Assembly (NCBI GenBank): GCA_963575745.1
Contig: CAUYUJ010017883.1
Span: 89,278-153,277, forward strand
DNA from: Prorocentrum cordatum
Taxonomy: Eukaryota > Sar > Dinophyceae > Prorocentrales > Prorocentraceae
Length of the DNA: 64,000 nt
Direction: 5' to 3'
Shown: positions 1 through 10,060 of the stretch, piece by piece
Layout of the letters: every line of letters starts with the position of its first letter
Numbering within the stretch: the first letter of the stretch is position 1
Program-made: the position numbers and the translations under genes
The notes under the pieces: generated by a model
What the model was told of the DNA's origin: nothing
Seen by the model: only the letters and a program-made list of their open reading frames with translations
Database searches by the model: none

Positions 1-56
1 AGAGGAAGAGGAAGAGGAAGAGGAGGAGGAGGATGTGGAGGAGGAGGGGGAAGTGG
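1..56 (+). repeat. AGG/AAG purine microsatellite at window edge
   Basis: Imperfect GAGGAA and GAGGAG units continue from beyond the left edge. They stay in frame with the downstream nucleoredoxin reading frame, giving a Glu-rich in-frame extension. That extension lies upstream of the spliced-leader relic, so it was not part of the retroposed mRNA. Confidence 0.9.
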
Positions 57-103
57 AGGACCTGCGGTCTGTGATGGTCCCACGCCATCCTTCCGAAGAA
101 GCT

Positions 104-140
104 GCAAGGCCTTCAGTGTGTCCGCAAGGCCTTCAGTGTG
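104..140 (+). repeat. Two tandem copies of a 17-bp unit (GCAAGGCCTTCAGTGTG)
   Basis: The unit occurs at 104-120 and 124-140 and ends exactly where the spliced-leader relic begins. It may be a small duplication made at the retroposition junction. No convincing matching copy was seen after the short A run downstream of the gene; a CAGTGT at 1560-1565 is too short to call a target-site duplication. Confidence 0.8.
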
Positions 141-161
141 CAGTAGCAAGTTTGGCTCAAG
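141..161 (+). other. Relict dinoflagellate spliced leader in genomic DNA
   Basis: This 21-base stretch matches the dinoflagellate spliced leader at 18 of 21 positions, including an unbroken 3' half TTTGGCTCAAG. The mismatches are leader positions 2, 8 and 10. In dinoflagellates the leader is added to mRNA by trans-splicing and is not encoded at the gene, so finding it here indicates reinsertion of a processed mRNA. It lies 71 bases before the ATG at 233, a normal 5' UTR length. Confidence 0.85.
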
Positions 162-232
162 GGACTGGCTCTAAGCGCCCCGCAAACATCACCTGGACTG
201 CCATCGGCGTCGATTCTGCCCCCGCCGCGCCC

Positions 233-1498
233 ATGGCTGCCTTCACCGAGATGCTCGGCCACTCCCTCCTGGGCCCTGGCGGCGAGGTCACCGAGACCGC
301 CGCGGCCCTCTCGGGCAAGGGCGCCATCGCGCTCTACTTCAGCGCGCACTGGTGCCCGCCGTGCCGCGGCTTCACGCCCCAGCTCGCCGAATGGTACAGG
401 AAGGACCTGCAGGCCAAGGGCCTGGAGGTGGTCTTCGTGTCCTCCGACAGAGACGAGGCTGCGTTCAAGGAGTACTTCGCCGACCAGCCCTGGATGGCTC
501 TGCCCTTCGTGGAGCGCGATGCCAAGGAGAAGCTGTCCAAGATGTACAAGGTGAATGGCATCCCCTCGCTGGTTATCCTGGACTCCGACGGGAAGATCAT
601 CACGACGGAAGGCCGAGTTGCCGTCAGCGAAGACCCGACCGGCGCGGAGTTCCCGTGGAGGCCGAGGCCGGTGAAGGAGCTCCTGGCCGAGGCGAAGCTC
701 GTCGGGCCCGCTGGCGAGCTGACGGTGCAGCAGGCGATGCAAGAGAAGAAGGCGCTCGCGCTCTACTTCAGCGCGCACTGGTGCCCGCCATGCCGCGGCT
801 TCACGCCCAAGCTCGCCGAATGGTACAGGAAGGACCTGCAGGCCAAGGGCCTGGAGGTGGTCTTCGTGTCCTCCGACAGGGACGAGGCTGCGTTCAAAGA
901 GTACTTCGCCAGCCAGCCCTGGATGGCGCTGAGCTACGCCGACAGGAATCTGCAGAAGAAGTTAAACAAGGCCCTGAAGGTGGAGGGCATCCCGACCCTC
1001 GTCATCCTGGACGCGGACTTGAACGTGGTCACGACCGATGGTCGCGGCGCCGTCGCAGCCGACCCCACGGGGGCCGAAATGCCCTGGTACCCGAAGCCCG
1101 TGAAGCAGCTCAAGGACGGCCCTGGAGACATCAACGAGGTGCCAACGCTGCTGATCTTCTGCGAGTCCAGCGACGCCGCGGGGGTGGACGCCCTGACGCA
1201 GGCCCTCGAGCCCCTGGCGGCGAAGTACATCGAGCAGGCGAAGGCGACTGGCCAGGACCCGGACTTCTGCTTCATGCTGGCGGCAGAGGGGGCAGATCTC
1301 GCCCCGAGAGTCCGCGGCATGGTGGGCCTTCCGGAGACGCCCAGCGCCGGGGCGGTTCCGCGTATGGCCCTCATCGACATCCCAGACCAGGGCGGCTACT
1401 ACCTCGCGGCAGAGGGCTCGGAGGTCACCGCCGCCTCCGTTGAGCGCTTCCTCGCCGACTACAAGGCGGGGGCGCTGGAGCGGAAGCAGCTGAAGTGA
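233..1498 (+). CDS. Nucleoredoxin-like protein, tandem thioredoxin domains (retrogene)
   Basis: Predicted 421-residue thiol-disulfide oxidoreductase of the nucleoredoxin/tryparedoxin group, expected to reduce or isomerise protein disulfides in cytosol or nucleus; no signal peptide is visible. Domain 1 (about 28-150) has WCPPC at 40-44 and the cis-proline loop GIPSL at 109-113. Domain 2 (about 171-292) has WCPPC at 183-187 and GIPTL at 252-256. Residues about 300-410 look like a third thioredoxin fold with no CxxC, as in animal and plant nucleoredoxins. The frame is open upstream to 35, but I chose ATG 233 because it is the first ATG after the spliced-leader relic; the 66 upstream codons would read through that relic. 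The gene has no intron, as expected of a retrogene. A run of seven A at 1528-1534 could be a poly(A) remnant. The open frame suggests the copy is young or functional. Confidence 0.9.
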   Translation: MAAFTEMLGHSLLGPGGEVTETAAALSGKGAIALYFSAHWCPPCRGFTPQLAEWYRKDLQAKGLEVVFVSSDRDEAAFKEYFADQPWMALPFVERDAKEKLSKMYKVNGIPSLVILDSDGKIITTEGRVAVSEDPTGAEFPWRPRPVKELLAEAKLVGPAGELTVQQAMQEKKALALYFSAHWCPPCRGFTPKLAEWYRKDLQAKGLEVVFVSSDRDEAAFKEYFASQPWMALSYADRNLQKKLNKALKVEGIPTLVILDADLNVVTTDGRGAVAADPTGAEMPWYPKPVKQLKDGPGDINEVPTLLIFCESSDAAGVDALTQALEPLAAKYIEQAKATGQDPDFCFMLAAEGADLAPRVRGMVGLPETPSAGAVPRMALIDIPDQGGYYLAAEGSEVTAASVERFLADYKAGALERKQLK

Positions 1499-2470
1499 CC
1501 GACGCCGAAGCCTCGTCCCGAGCTCGGAAAAAAATGAGAGCGCGGTGCCCCGATGTTCACAGTGTTGGGCGCGCCGCGTGCTGGACAGATGGGACTAAGC
1601 ACTCATCGTTTCGTGGCACTCTCCCTTCTCTCGAAAAAAAGTGCGTCCGCAAGGGCCTGCCTCCACAGCAGGTGGCTAAAGAGCATGAAGATGTTGAGAC
1701 TGGAGCCCCTTTGTCGTACATTCTCTGCCCACCGAGTTTTTTTTTGTTTCAGAGTTTTGCTTGGTGTCACAGGATTTCTCCCGTGCCCCCACTGCTCCCT
1801 CCTTTTCTTCGTCCCCCGCTCCTTCCTCCCTTCGCCCTTCTTCGGGCCCCCAATCGAAACGTGTCTTGCGCAGCACACACCCCGCTGCCATTGAGGTGTA
1901 ATGGGCTTCGCCTGATTCGGACGCTCCCCGGCCGCTGGTGCGACCATGTGGGCCAGAGCGTTGACATCAGAATGGGAAGACGAAACATCGACACAACGCA
2001 CTGGTGTCAGTGTCGCTTTCGCTGTTGCGTCCGTCTGGGCCAGCTCGCTGTCATCAGAAAGGGAAGGCAAGCTATTGATGCAACGTAGAGGTGTCCGCGT
2101 CACGGGGTATCTCATGGCTTGTTCCTAGCAGGCGAGGTGCCGATGTCGAGCAGTGGGTTTCCTCCAAGCAAGCAGGAGTGGAACTCAGGAAGGTACGGAC
2201 AAGCATGTGTCGGGATCTCAAGTGTATGACTTCTTGCCAGTATAGCTGCTAAGCGGAACTTCAGCGTCTCAACAAACCCTCACGCACTTCACCACTGAAT
2301 GCAGGAATATAATACGCGTTATAATAATAGGAAAGCACGAGGAGGGGCAGGAGATCAGGACGAGAGCACACTCAGAGATGTTCAACTCCCAATTTGAACG
2401 TTTTGGCCATCCCTGGGGAATGAGGGCTGAGGAGCAGCTCCAATGCACTAGCGGGGGTTCGTTTTGCAGT
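1499..2470. other. Downstream flank of the retrogene, no gene supported
   Basis: Contains a C/T-rich stretch (about 1785-1850) and two diverged tandem units of about 85 bp (about 1951-2015 and 2036-2100, both starting GGGCCAG and sharing a CATCAGAA core). Short open frames occur on both strands but none shows a motif or a biased third codon position. Confidence 0.5.
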
Positions 2471-2472
2471 CG

Positions 2473-2578
2473 GTCCTCCTCCCCCTCTCCTTCCTTCCCC
2501 TTCCTCCTCCTCCTCCTCCTCCTCCTCCTCCTCCTCCTCCTCCTCCGCCTCTTCCTCCTCCTCCTCTTCCTCCTCCCC
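2473..2578 (+). repeat. TCC/CTT pyrimidine microsatellite
   Basis: Mostly (TCC)n with CTT interruptions. It gives long Pro, Leu or Ser runs in every frame, none of them evidence of a protein. Confidence 0.95.
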
Positions 2579-2646
2579 TGGGGGTTAGGAGGATGCCAAA
2601 CTTAATTGGAGGCAGGGAGGAGGATAGAGGATGGGGAAGGAGGATG

Positions 2647-2647
<1 letters not shown>

Positions 2648-2695
<48 letters not shown>
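2648..2695 (+). repeat. (CAG)16 triplet repeat
   Basis: Sixteen uninterrupted CAG units. A second shorter AGC run lies at 2896-2929. Both are perfect, which suggests recent expansion; no flanking coding sequence supports a real polyglutamine protein. Confidence 0.95.
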
Positions 2696-2696
<1 letters not shown>

Positions 2697-2893
2697 TGCA
2701 AGGCACTTTTGAAGGGTTCGGAGGTTACAGGGAGCATGAGGAGCATGCGCCGAAGCTGGATGCAGGAGGCATGATGATGGGAAGGTGAATGAGGAGGAGG
2801 AGAAGGAGCAATTCTGGAGGAGAAGGATGGGGCGGATGACGGTGGAGGGTGAGGTGGAAAAGGAAACAGGGAAGGCAGGGAAGGAACCTCGCA

Positions 2894-2931
<38 letters not shown>

Positions 2932-2998
2932 GTTTCTGGACTACGCCACAGGAAGATGACGATGATAACGAGGGTATGGCGGAGGGGGGAGCTGTGGA

Positions 2999-3215
2999 GG
3001 ATGATGCAGCTGATGATATGCTGCTGATGATGAAGCTGATGATGCTGATGATGATGCTGATAATGATGACGTTGATTCATATGACGATGCGGATTCCGAT
3101 GATTGAACGTCTGCCGATGATGATGCTGCTGATGATGGCGATTACGGCGATATTGTTGCTGGTGATGATGATGCCGATGATGTTGATGAGGATGATGAAG
3201 GTGATGATTATGATA
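2999..3215 (+). repeat. Degenerate GATGAT/GCTGAT repeat
   Basis: Three-base periodic GAT repeat with GCT and ATG interruptions, continued in type by the longer block at 3968-4870. Confidence 0.9.
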
Positions 3216-3229
3216 TGTGCCTGTGGGTT

Positions 3230-3509
3230 TCTGAGTGTGTGTATGTAATGTCTCTGTGTGTGTGTGTGTGTGTGTGTGTCTGTGTGTGTCTGGTTGTGCG
3301 TCTGTGTGTGTGTGTCTGTGTGTGTGTGTGTGTCTGTGTGTGCCTGTGTGTGCCTGTGTGTTTGTGTGTGCCTGTGTGCGTCTGTATGTGTGTGTGTGTG
3401 TGTGTCTGTGTTTGCCTGAGCGTGTCTGCATGGCTGTGTGTCTGTCTGTCTGTCTGTGTGTGTGTGTGTCTGTTTGTGTCTCTGCTTGTCTGTGTGTGTG
3501 TGTCTGTGC

Positions 3510-3579
<70 letters not shown>

Positions 3580-3656
3580 GTCACTGTGTGTGTGTGTGTG
3601 TCGGTGTGTGTCCCTGTGCGTGTCCGTGTGTGTGTGTGTGTGTGTTTGTGTGTCTC
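3230..3656 (+). repeat. About 0.43 kb (GT)n-rich tract
   Basis: Alternating GT with frequent CT interruptions (GTGTCTGTGTG). Alternating purine-pyrimidine DNA of this length can adopt Z-form. The long Cys/Val and His/Thr open frames across it are repeat shadows. Confidence 0.95.
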
Positions 3657-3661
3657 GACGG

Positions 3662-3955
3662 CGTCCGACAAACCAGGAACGCCCTAAGACGGCCAAAGAG
3701 GCCCCCGAGACACCCCCAAAGGCCCCCCAACAACTCTCCAAGAGGCCCCCAGGAAGCTCCCAGGAGGCCCCAAGAGCGCCCTAAGAGGCGCCCAAGAGGC
3801 CTCCTCCTCCTCCTGTTTTTCCGCATCCTCCCCCTCCTCTTCTTGTTCCCCCACGCGTTCCCCGAAGTCCTTCCAAACCGACTCGGGGAACACCTGGCCC
3901 GATAGCTTGGCCAAGCTCTGGCCCAGCTGTCGGCCACAGAGGCGCGTCCAAAGGG
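3662..3955 (-). repeat. Composite repeat, inverted copy H1
   Basis: On the minus strand this reads as the conserved head seen at 46848, 47526, 59168 and 60797 (GGCC-rich lead, CAAGCTATCGG, then a TGTTCCCC / GGGGAAC hairpin, 3849-3894), followed by a short GGA stretch (about 3800-3842) and the GGCC-rich degenerate tail (3662-3798). The internal GGA stretch here is short, unlike the copies at 59168 and 60797. Confidence 0.7.
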
Positions 3956-3967
3956 GCAGGGGCTATC

Positions 3968-4777
3968 CTGATGATCGTGCTGCTGATGATGCTGAATATG
4001 CTGATGTGGTCGTTGATGCCGAGGATGGCGGCGATCCTGATGATAATTCTGACGATGACTATGCTGACCATGCCGATGGTGCAGCTGATGCTGATTATGC
4101 TGATGCTAATGTTGATGTTGATGATGACGATGAAGAAGTGGTGATGCTTAGGTTGCTGATGATGCTGATGATGCTGATGATGATGATAACGACGATGATG
4201 ATGCTGATGACGACGACGATGATGATGCTGATGATGATGATGCTGACGATGATGATGACGACGATGCTGCTGATGAGGCTGCTGGTGTTTATGATGATGC
4301 TGTTGATGATGATGATGCTCATTATGCTGGTGACGACGATGCTGCCGAGGCTGACGATGCTGCTGCTGCTGATCATGATGATGCTGCTGATGACAATGAT
4401 ACTACTGAGGATGATTACGATGACGATGATGCTACTGCTGCTGTTGATTCTTATGCTGCTGATGCTGACGATGATGATGCTGATGCAGATGCTGACGCTG
4501 CTGCTGTTGATGATGATGATGATGATGATGATGGTTATGACGATGATGGTGGTGGTGATGATGGCGATGACGATGCTGACGATGATAACGACGATGATGA
4601 TAGTGATGCCGACGGTGACCATGATGCTGGTGACGACGATGACGGCGATAACGACGATGCTGCCATTGATGATATTTTTGCGTTTGATGACGATGGTCCT
4701 GATGATGTTGCTGATGACGCTGGTGTTGCAGATGGTGGTGGTGATTACGACGATGCCGATGCTGCTGATGATGATGC

Positions 4778-4835
<58 letters not shown>

Positions 4836-4870
4836 GGTGGTTGTGGTGGTAGTGCTGACGATAATGGGTG
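3968..4870 (+). repeat. 0.9 kb GATGAT/GATGCT microsatellite
   Basis: Three-base periodicity with GAC, GCT and GGT variants; the purest part is 4766-4822. Several frames stay open (Asp-rich, Met/Leu-rich, His-rich) only because the unit is three bases. Confidence 0.95.
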
Positions 4871-5689
4871 AGGGTGATGACCCTGCTGCTGGTGACGAGG
4901 ATCGGGAGAAGATGGTTTATGAGGGATGATGAGGATGACGATGAGGAAGCGGAGGTTGAAGAGGAGGAAGACGGAAACGGAGGAATAAGGACGACAGGGG
5001 AACCCGAGGAGGACGGAGAGGGACGGGTAGGAGGAAAAGTTGGAGGATGACGAATGGAACCATGAGAAAAAGGATGGTAGTTGTGGCAGGAACAGCTGTA
5101 CCACCCTGCGTACTTCAAGACGGTCACGTGCCAGGAGTGTACCACCTCGTGCGCGGCGCATTCGTGGCGCTCACCCCCCGTCATTTTCTCTGTCCCTCTC
5201 CCTCCCTCCCTCCCACCCTCTCTATTGTTTTTCTCATTATAGATACATGCGTCTATCGCCATCTGTACCCTTATCCCTCGCCCTGTTTTTTTCTGCTCTC
5301 TCTCTCTCTCCTCCTCTTTCTTTTCCCACTCAGCTCTTGCTCTCTCTCTCTCTCTCACTCTCCCTCTCCCTCTTCCTCTCCCTCTCTCTCTCTCTCTCTC
5401 TCCCTCCTCCTCGGGCCGAACGACAGGGGGGGGGATAGGGAAAGGTGGGGTTACGAAATCTGCTGCACGCACCTGGCTTCGGCCTCGCCGCCGGGCCCAT
5501 TCCTCGACACATGGGCGCCTCCCGGCGCCGGGAGGCGCCAGGAAAGTCAGCTACGTGAGCTGATTCTCACCCACTTCCCTTTGCTATGCCCCCCTTTCGC
5601 CCGACCCGACTCACTCCCGCTCTGTGGCTGCTTGGTGGTGTGCTGGTGCCCAGGGGGAACGGTAGGACAGACAGGACGATCTTCGAGGA
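4871..5689. other. Unassigned stretch with CT-rich tracts
   Basis: Contains pyrimidine tracts at about 5190-5226 and 5296-5410 (CTCTCT with CCCTCC). No gene or conserved motif recognised. Confidence 0.5.
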
Positions 5690-5875
5690 TATCGGGGAGC
5701 ATAACAGAGTAGAGCACAACAGAGTAGCGCAGAGCAGAGTAGCAGATGAGAGTATAGGAGAGTACAGGAGAGGAGAGGAGAGGAGAGGAGCGTAGAGTAG
5801 AGTAGGATAGAGTAGGATAGAGAAGGAACAGAGTAGAATAGAGCAGGAATAGAAGAGACTCAAGTCAGCCAGGTC
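5690..5875 (+). repeat. Degenerate AGAGTA/AGGAT minisatellite, block 1
   Basis: Pentamer-like units (AGAGT, AGAGC, AGGAT) without a strict period. A second block of the same type in the same orientation lies at 6905-7200, so about 1 kb of GC-rich DNA is bracketed by related arrays. Confidence 0.85.
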
Positions 5876-6904
5876 GAGTGAGTCAGAAGGCCCCGCCTCT
5901 TCCCATCCTCCCCCCCACAGCATAAGAGTCGAGGCACACCTTGATGCTAGGAGGAGCAGGCGGGAGGGGAGGAGGGAGGAAGAGATGGGGGAGGAGGGGG
6001 AGTGGCCTCGAAACGACGGCGTTTGCACGCAGCGATCCACCAGAAGCGCCACGGTTGCTCACCACACGGTTTTGGCCCCCAGGGTTCCGGACAGAAGCCC
6101 AAGACAGCAGGTAGTCTCGGAGCGCGCTCCCGCCTCGCAAACGGTTCGCTCGCGGCCCCGCTTCCGGCGACTTTGACAGAGGGAAGCTCACGCGGGCCGC
6201 GCCAGGGCGGGAGCGGCACCACCTCCACTGGGCGCGGCGAAGACGAAGCGTGCGCCGCGCTGACGCAGCACCGTCGCTTCCACCTCCTCCTCCTCCTCCT
6301 GCTCCCCCTGCTCTCCCTCCTCCTCCTCCTCCCCCTCCTCCTCCTCCTCCCCCTCCTCCCCCTCCTCCTCCTCGTCCTCTCCTCCTCCTCCTCCTCCTCC
6401 TCGTGCTCCTCCCCCTTTTTTGAGGTCGGCACTTTTTGCCCGCTCTCGCGCAGCCCCGCTGCCGCCGTTGCTGCAGCAGTGCGGCGCGGCGACAGCGAGC
6501 CAGGCGCCGCCGCCGGCGCGGGAGCGCCACGGCCGAGCGGAACGCGCACGGAGCTTGGGCGAGAACGGCAAGCGGCCCTCTCGCGCGGGCCCTCCTCCTC
6601 CTCCTCCTCCTCCTCCTCCTCCTCCTCCTCCTCCTCCTCTCTCTCTCCTCCTCCTCTCTCCTCCTCCTCTCTCCTCCTCCTCTCTCCTCCTCCTCTCTCC
6701 TCCTCCTTCTCCTCCTCAGATTGGCGGTGGAAAGATATTCGCCGCGTCGAGGCGGGAGCGCCACTTGCAGGCGAAAGCTGCGCGGCGCCGAGGCGAGAGC
6801 GACATGTCGGCCTTACGCGCGGGATGTGCGCGGCAGGTAGGATGAGACCTCGCGGGTCTGGCCCCGATCGGCTGGTTGTGTGGCAGAGGCACGGACCAAC
6901 AAGG
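5876..6904. other. GC-rich island with TCC tracts, no gene supported
   Basis: Includes TCC tracts at 6283-6410 and 6592-6716 (the latter alternating TCC with TCTCTCC). A fragment of satellite family E (GGCGAGAGC-type core) is recognisable near 6783-6807. The unique part 6420-6590 is open in several frames because of its GC content; I do not call it coding. Confidence 0.4.
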
Positions 6905-7200
6905 AATAAGGATAGCAGGGCAGAGTAGAGTAGAGTCGAGTAAAGTCGAGCCGGGTAGGGTAGGGTAGAGTAGGTTAGTTAGGGTAGAACAGAGTATAAT
7001 AGAATATATGATAGAGTAGAGTCGGGTAAACATGTGTAGAGTAGCGTAAAGGAGAGCAGAGTATGGTAGAGGAAACGGGAGTCGAGTTGAAGAGAGGATC
7101 AGAGTAGGGTAGCTAAGGGTAGGGTAGGGTAGGATAGAGTAGAGAAGAGTGGAGTAGAGTATAGTCAGGTAGAACGGAGTCGAGTAGAGTGGATTACAGC
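6905..7200 (+). repeat. Degenerate AGAGTA minisatellite, block 2
   Basis: Same unit type and orientation as 5690-5875, with GGGTA and AAGTC variants. Stop codons recur in the forward frames. Confidence 0.85.
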
Positions 7201-7584
7201 CCACCCCATTCCAGGCCAATCTACTCCAGACCAGTCTACTCCAGCCCGCGCTGGTCCGCTTCACTTCAGTCTTCCGATCCAGCAGGAGTCTGCGCTGGCC
7301 GATGCCGATGAGGAAAACGGGGGGATGGAGGAGGGCGGGGAGGAGGACGCGGCGGGGGTCGAGGAGGATCGAGGAGGGTCGAGGACGGGGAAGGCGAGGA
7401 TGCAGGAGGAGCGAGGAGGCTCGAGGAGGGCCGAGGCTCGAGGAGGAGGGCGGGGAGGGGGGGGAGCGGGGAGGGCGCGGGGGGCGGGGCGTGGAGGGCG
7501 GCAGGAGCGAGGCGCCCGGGGGGACGTGCTCCTCGGCGGCCCGCCGGCCCGCCGCCGAGCCCCCCCTCCCGTAGGGCTACGTGG

Positions 7585-7683
7585 GAGATGCGACGACGAC
7601 GACGACGTATGTGTATGCATCCTCGTCCTCCTCGTCCTCCTCCTCCTCCTCCTCCTCCTCGTCCTCGTCCTCGTCATCGTCAG

Positions 7684-7729
<46 letters not shown>

Positions 7730-8002
7730 GTCATACTCATAGTCATAATCATCAGCATCGGCATCAGCATCAGCATCAGCATCAGCATTACCATCATTGT
7801 TATTGTCACTGCCACCGTCCTCCTCCTCCTCCTCATCATCAGTTTCAACATCATCATCATCCTCATCCTCATCCTCATCCCAATCCTCACCATCATGATG
7901 ATCATCATCATCAACGTCATCGTCATTATCATCACCATCATCGTTATCATCGGCATCATCATCGGCATCATCATCAGCAGCATTATCATCGTCGTCATCA
8001 TT

Positions 8003-8052
<50 letters not shown>

Positions 8053-8098
8053 TAGCATCATCATCATCATCATCACCATCGTCATCAGCATCACCATT

Positions 8099-8184
<86 letters not shown>

Positions 8185-8185
8185 G

Positions 8186-8244
<59 letters not shown>

Positions 8245-8365
8245 TAGCATCGTCATCATCACCATGCGCATCCTCATCACCAACATCCTTATCCCAATCC
8301 TCACAATCATCATCAATATCATCATTATTCTCATCATCATCTTAATCACCATCATCCCCTCCTCC
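7585..8365 (+). repeat. ATC/CAT microsatellite, 0.78 kb
   Basis: Starts as GAC/TCC units and becomes nearly pure (ATC)n from about 7960 to 8250. It is the complementary orientation of the GAT block at 3968-4870. His-rich and Met-rich frames are repeat shadows. Confidence 0.95.
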
Positions 8366-8465
8366 TCCTCCTCCTCATCGCCCCCCTCGTCCTTCCTCCT
8401 TTTGCTCAGCATCGTCCCCATCCCTCCCCCCCATCATCAGCCTCATCGTAATCCTCCCCATTTCA

Positions 8466-8633
8466 CACAATGATCGTCATCATCATCCGCAGCATCATCA
8501 TCGTCAAAAGCTTCACCGACGTTACCGTGCCGCCAACATCCAACACAGCTTATTCGTTGTCGGCATCACCATCACCATCACCACCATCATCGTCTTCGTC
8601 GTCTTCGCTGTCGTCGTCATCGTCGTCGTCATT

Positions 8634-8666
<33 letters not shown>

Positions 8667-8667
8667 G

Positions 8668-8709
<42 letters not shown>

Positions 8710-8960
8710 CCACAATCAGTATCCACATCAGCATCATTATCATCATCTGCAGCACCAGCACAATCATGAGCATCGTCGTCATCATCAGCGTCAGCATCAG
8801 CATCATGATCGTCATCGTCGTCGTCATCATCATCATCGTTACCACCACCGTCATCATCATCCTTGCCCACATCATCATCAGCATCAACATCAACATCAGC
8901 ATCATGATAGTCACCATCATCATCATCATCATCGTCGTCGTCGTCGTCATCATCATCACG
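8466..8960 (+). repeat. ATC/GTC microsatellite, 0.5 kb
   Basis: Continuation of the ATC domain with GTC and AGC variants; nearly pure at 8634-8708. Confidence 0.95.
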
Positions 8961-8989
8961 CCGATGCGCCCAGCGCATCGGCGCCTCAG

Positions 8990-9191
8990 CGTTGGCACCG
9001 CCACGGCTCTCACGGAGCTCGCGGCCGCTTCGCAGGCGCACGGCCGCTTGCAGCGCGGCGGCCGCCGCGGCACCACGGCGTGGCGGCTCGCCGAGCGGCT
9101 CTGCACCGTGGTGGTGCTGTTCGTCGCCCTCGGCTGCCAGCCCGCCGACGGCGGCGCGCGCAGACAGCGGCTCGACCTCGCCCACCCCTAG
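8990..9191 (+). CDS. Candidate 3'-terminal exon, unknown protein with a hydrophobic segment
   Basis: A unique island between ATC tracts, closed by TAG at 9189-9191. About 66 codons, nearly all ending in G or C, from GTT at 8991. It begins after a possible acceptor (GCGCCTCAG, AG at 8988-8989). The peptide carries TALTELAAASQ near the start and a hydrophobic LCTVVVLFVALGC stretch near the end. The family is not recognised and no upstream exon was found; the ATC tract would then be intronic. Without a transcript this stays a candidate. Confidence 0.4.
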
Positions 9192-9199
9192 GTACCTGG

Positions 9200-9251
<52 letters not shown>

Positions 9252-9267
9252 CCACCATCATCATCAC

Positions 9268-9339
<72 letters not shown>

Positions 9340-9340
9340 A
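9200..9340 (+). repeat. (ATC)n/(CAT)n, about 47 units
   Basis: Nearly pure CAT repeat with two ACC interruptions. Confidence 0.95.
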
Positions 9341-9611
9341 TTCATTTACAACAGCATCAGTATCATCATCAGCATTGGCATCAGCATCCTCATCCGCCAG
9401 TGTGGACTCTGCACGTTGAGGTGCGAACGAATGCCCAGGGGCCTGTTTGGTACGGGTTCTGAATTTCAGTGAAGGGGCCTCCCCCGCGCTAGCGTCCATT
9501 CGCATGCGCCGCCCCCTCCCGGTCCACGCCCTCTCGTGTAGAAATAAGTGGCCCGCGATCTCAAGGCCGCAGGCCCGATACGAAACCGATAGATCTGCGC
9601 CCCGAACTTCC

Positions 9612-10010
9612 AAGACGACCCATGCAGGCAACCAAGGGCCTCAGGATGGCCCAAGATGCCTCGAAGACGGGTCCAATATTGCCCCTGGGCTCCAAGACAG
9701 TCCACGATGCCTCCACGGGAGCCCGACGGGGGCGACAAGAGGACCTTCATCAAGGTCCGAAGAAACTCACATTTGTGACTCCCCGTGGGTGGTTGAATCA
9801 TGTTTGTGTTCTCGCTGTTTCGGGCTTCCGTCAGCTCAGGACTCAAGACGGCTCGAGAAGCCTCCGCGATGGCTCCGACACGACGGACGAAGCCAAGGAG
9901 GATCCCAATACCCAAGAGGTCGCACGATGGGCCAAGAGTCGTCCGAGGCGTCTCCAAGATGTGCCAAAAAGGCCTCCCGTGTTACCCGCGCCGACCGTGG
10001 AGGACCGGTC
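9612..10010 (-). repeat. Degenerate GGCC/TCTTGG repeat, minus orientation
   Basis: On the minus strand this shows the loose 20-25 bp periodicity of GCCTCTTGG and CGTCTTGG units that fills 47-48 and 59-63.5 kb. Divergence is high, so boundaries are approximate. Confidence 0.55.
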
Positions 10011-10060
10011 GACGGCGGCAGGAGTGCCTGAGGTGTGCCGCCCACGCGCGCGCACTCACG

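Noticed and set aside
2448-3671. 407-codon minus-strand frame rich in His and Thr
   Set aside because: It crosses GT and GAT microsatellites; composition follows the repeats and there is no motif or conserved start.
7261-9185. Met-rich, His-rich and Asp-rich long frames
   Set aside because: Direct products of ATC/GAT triplet repeats, which stay open in most frames.
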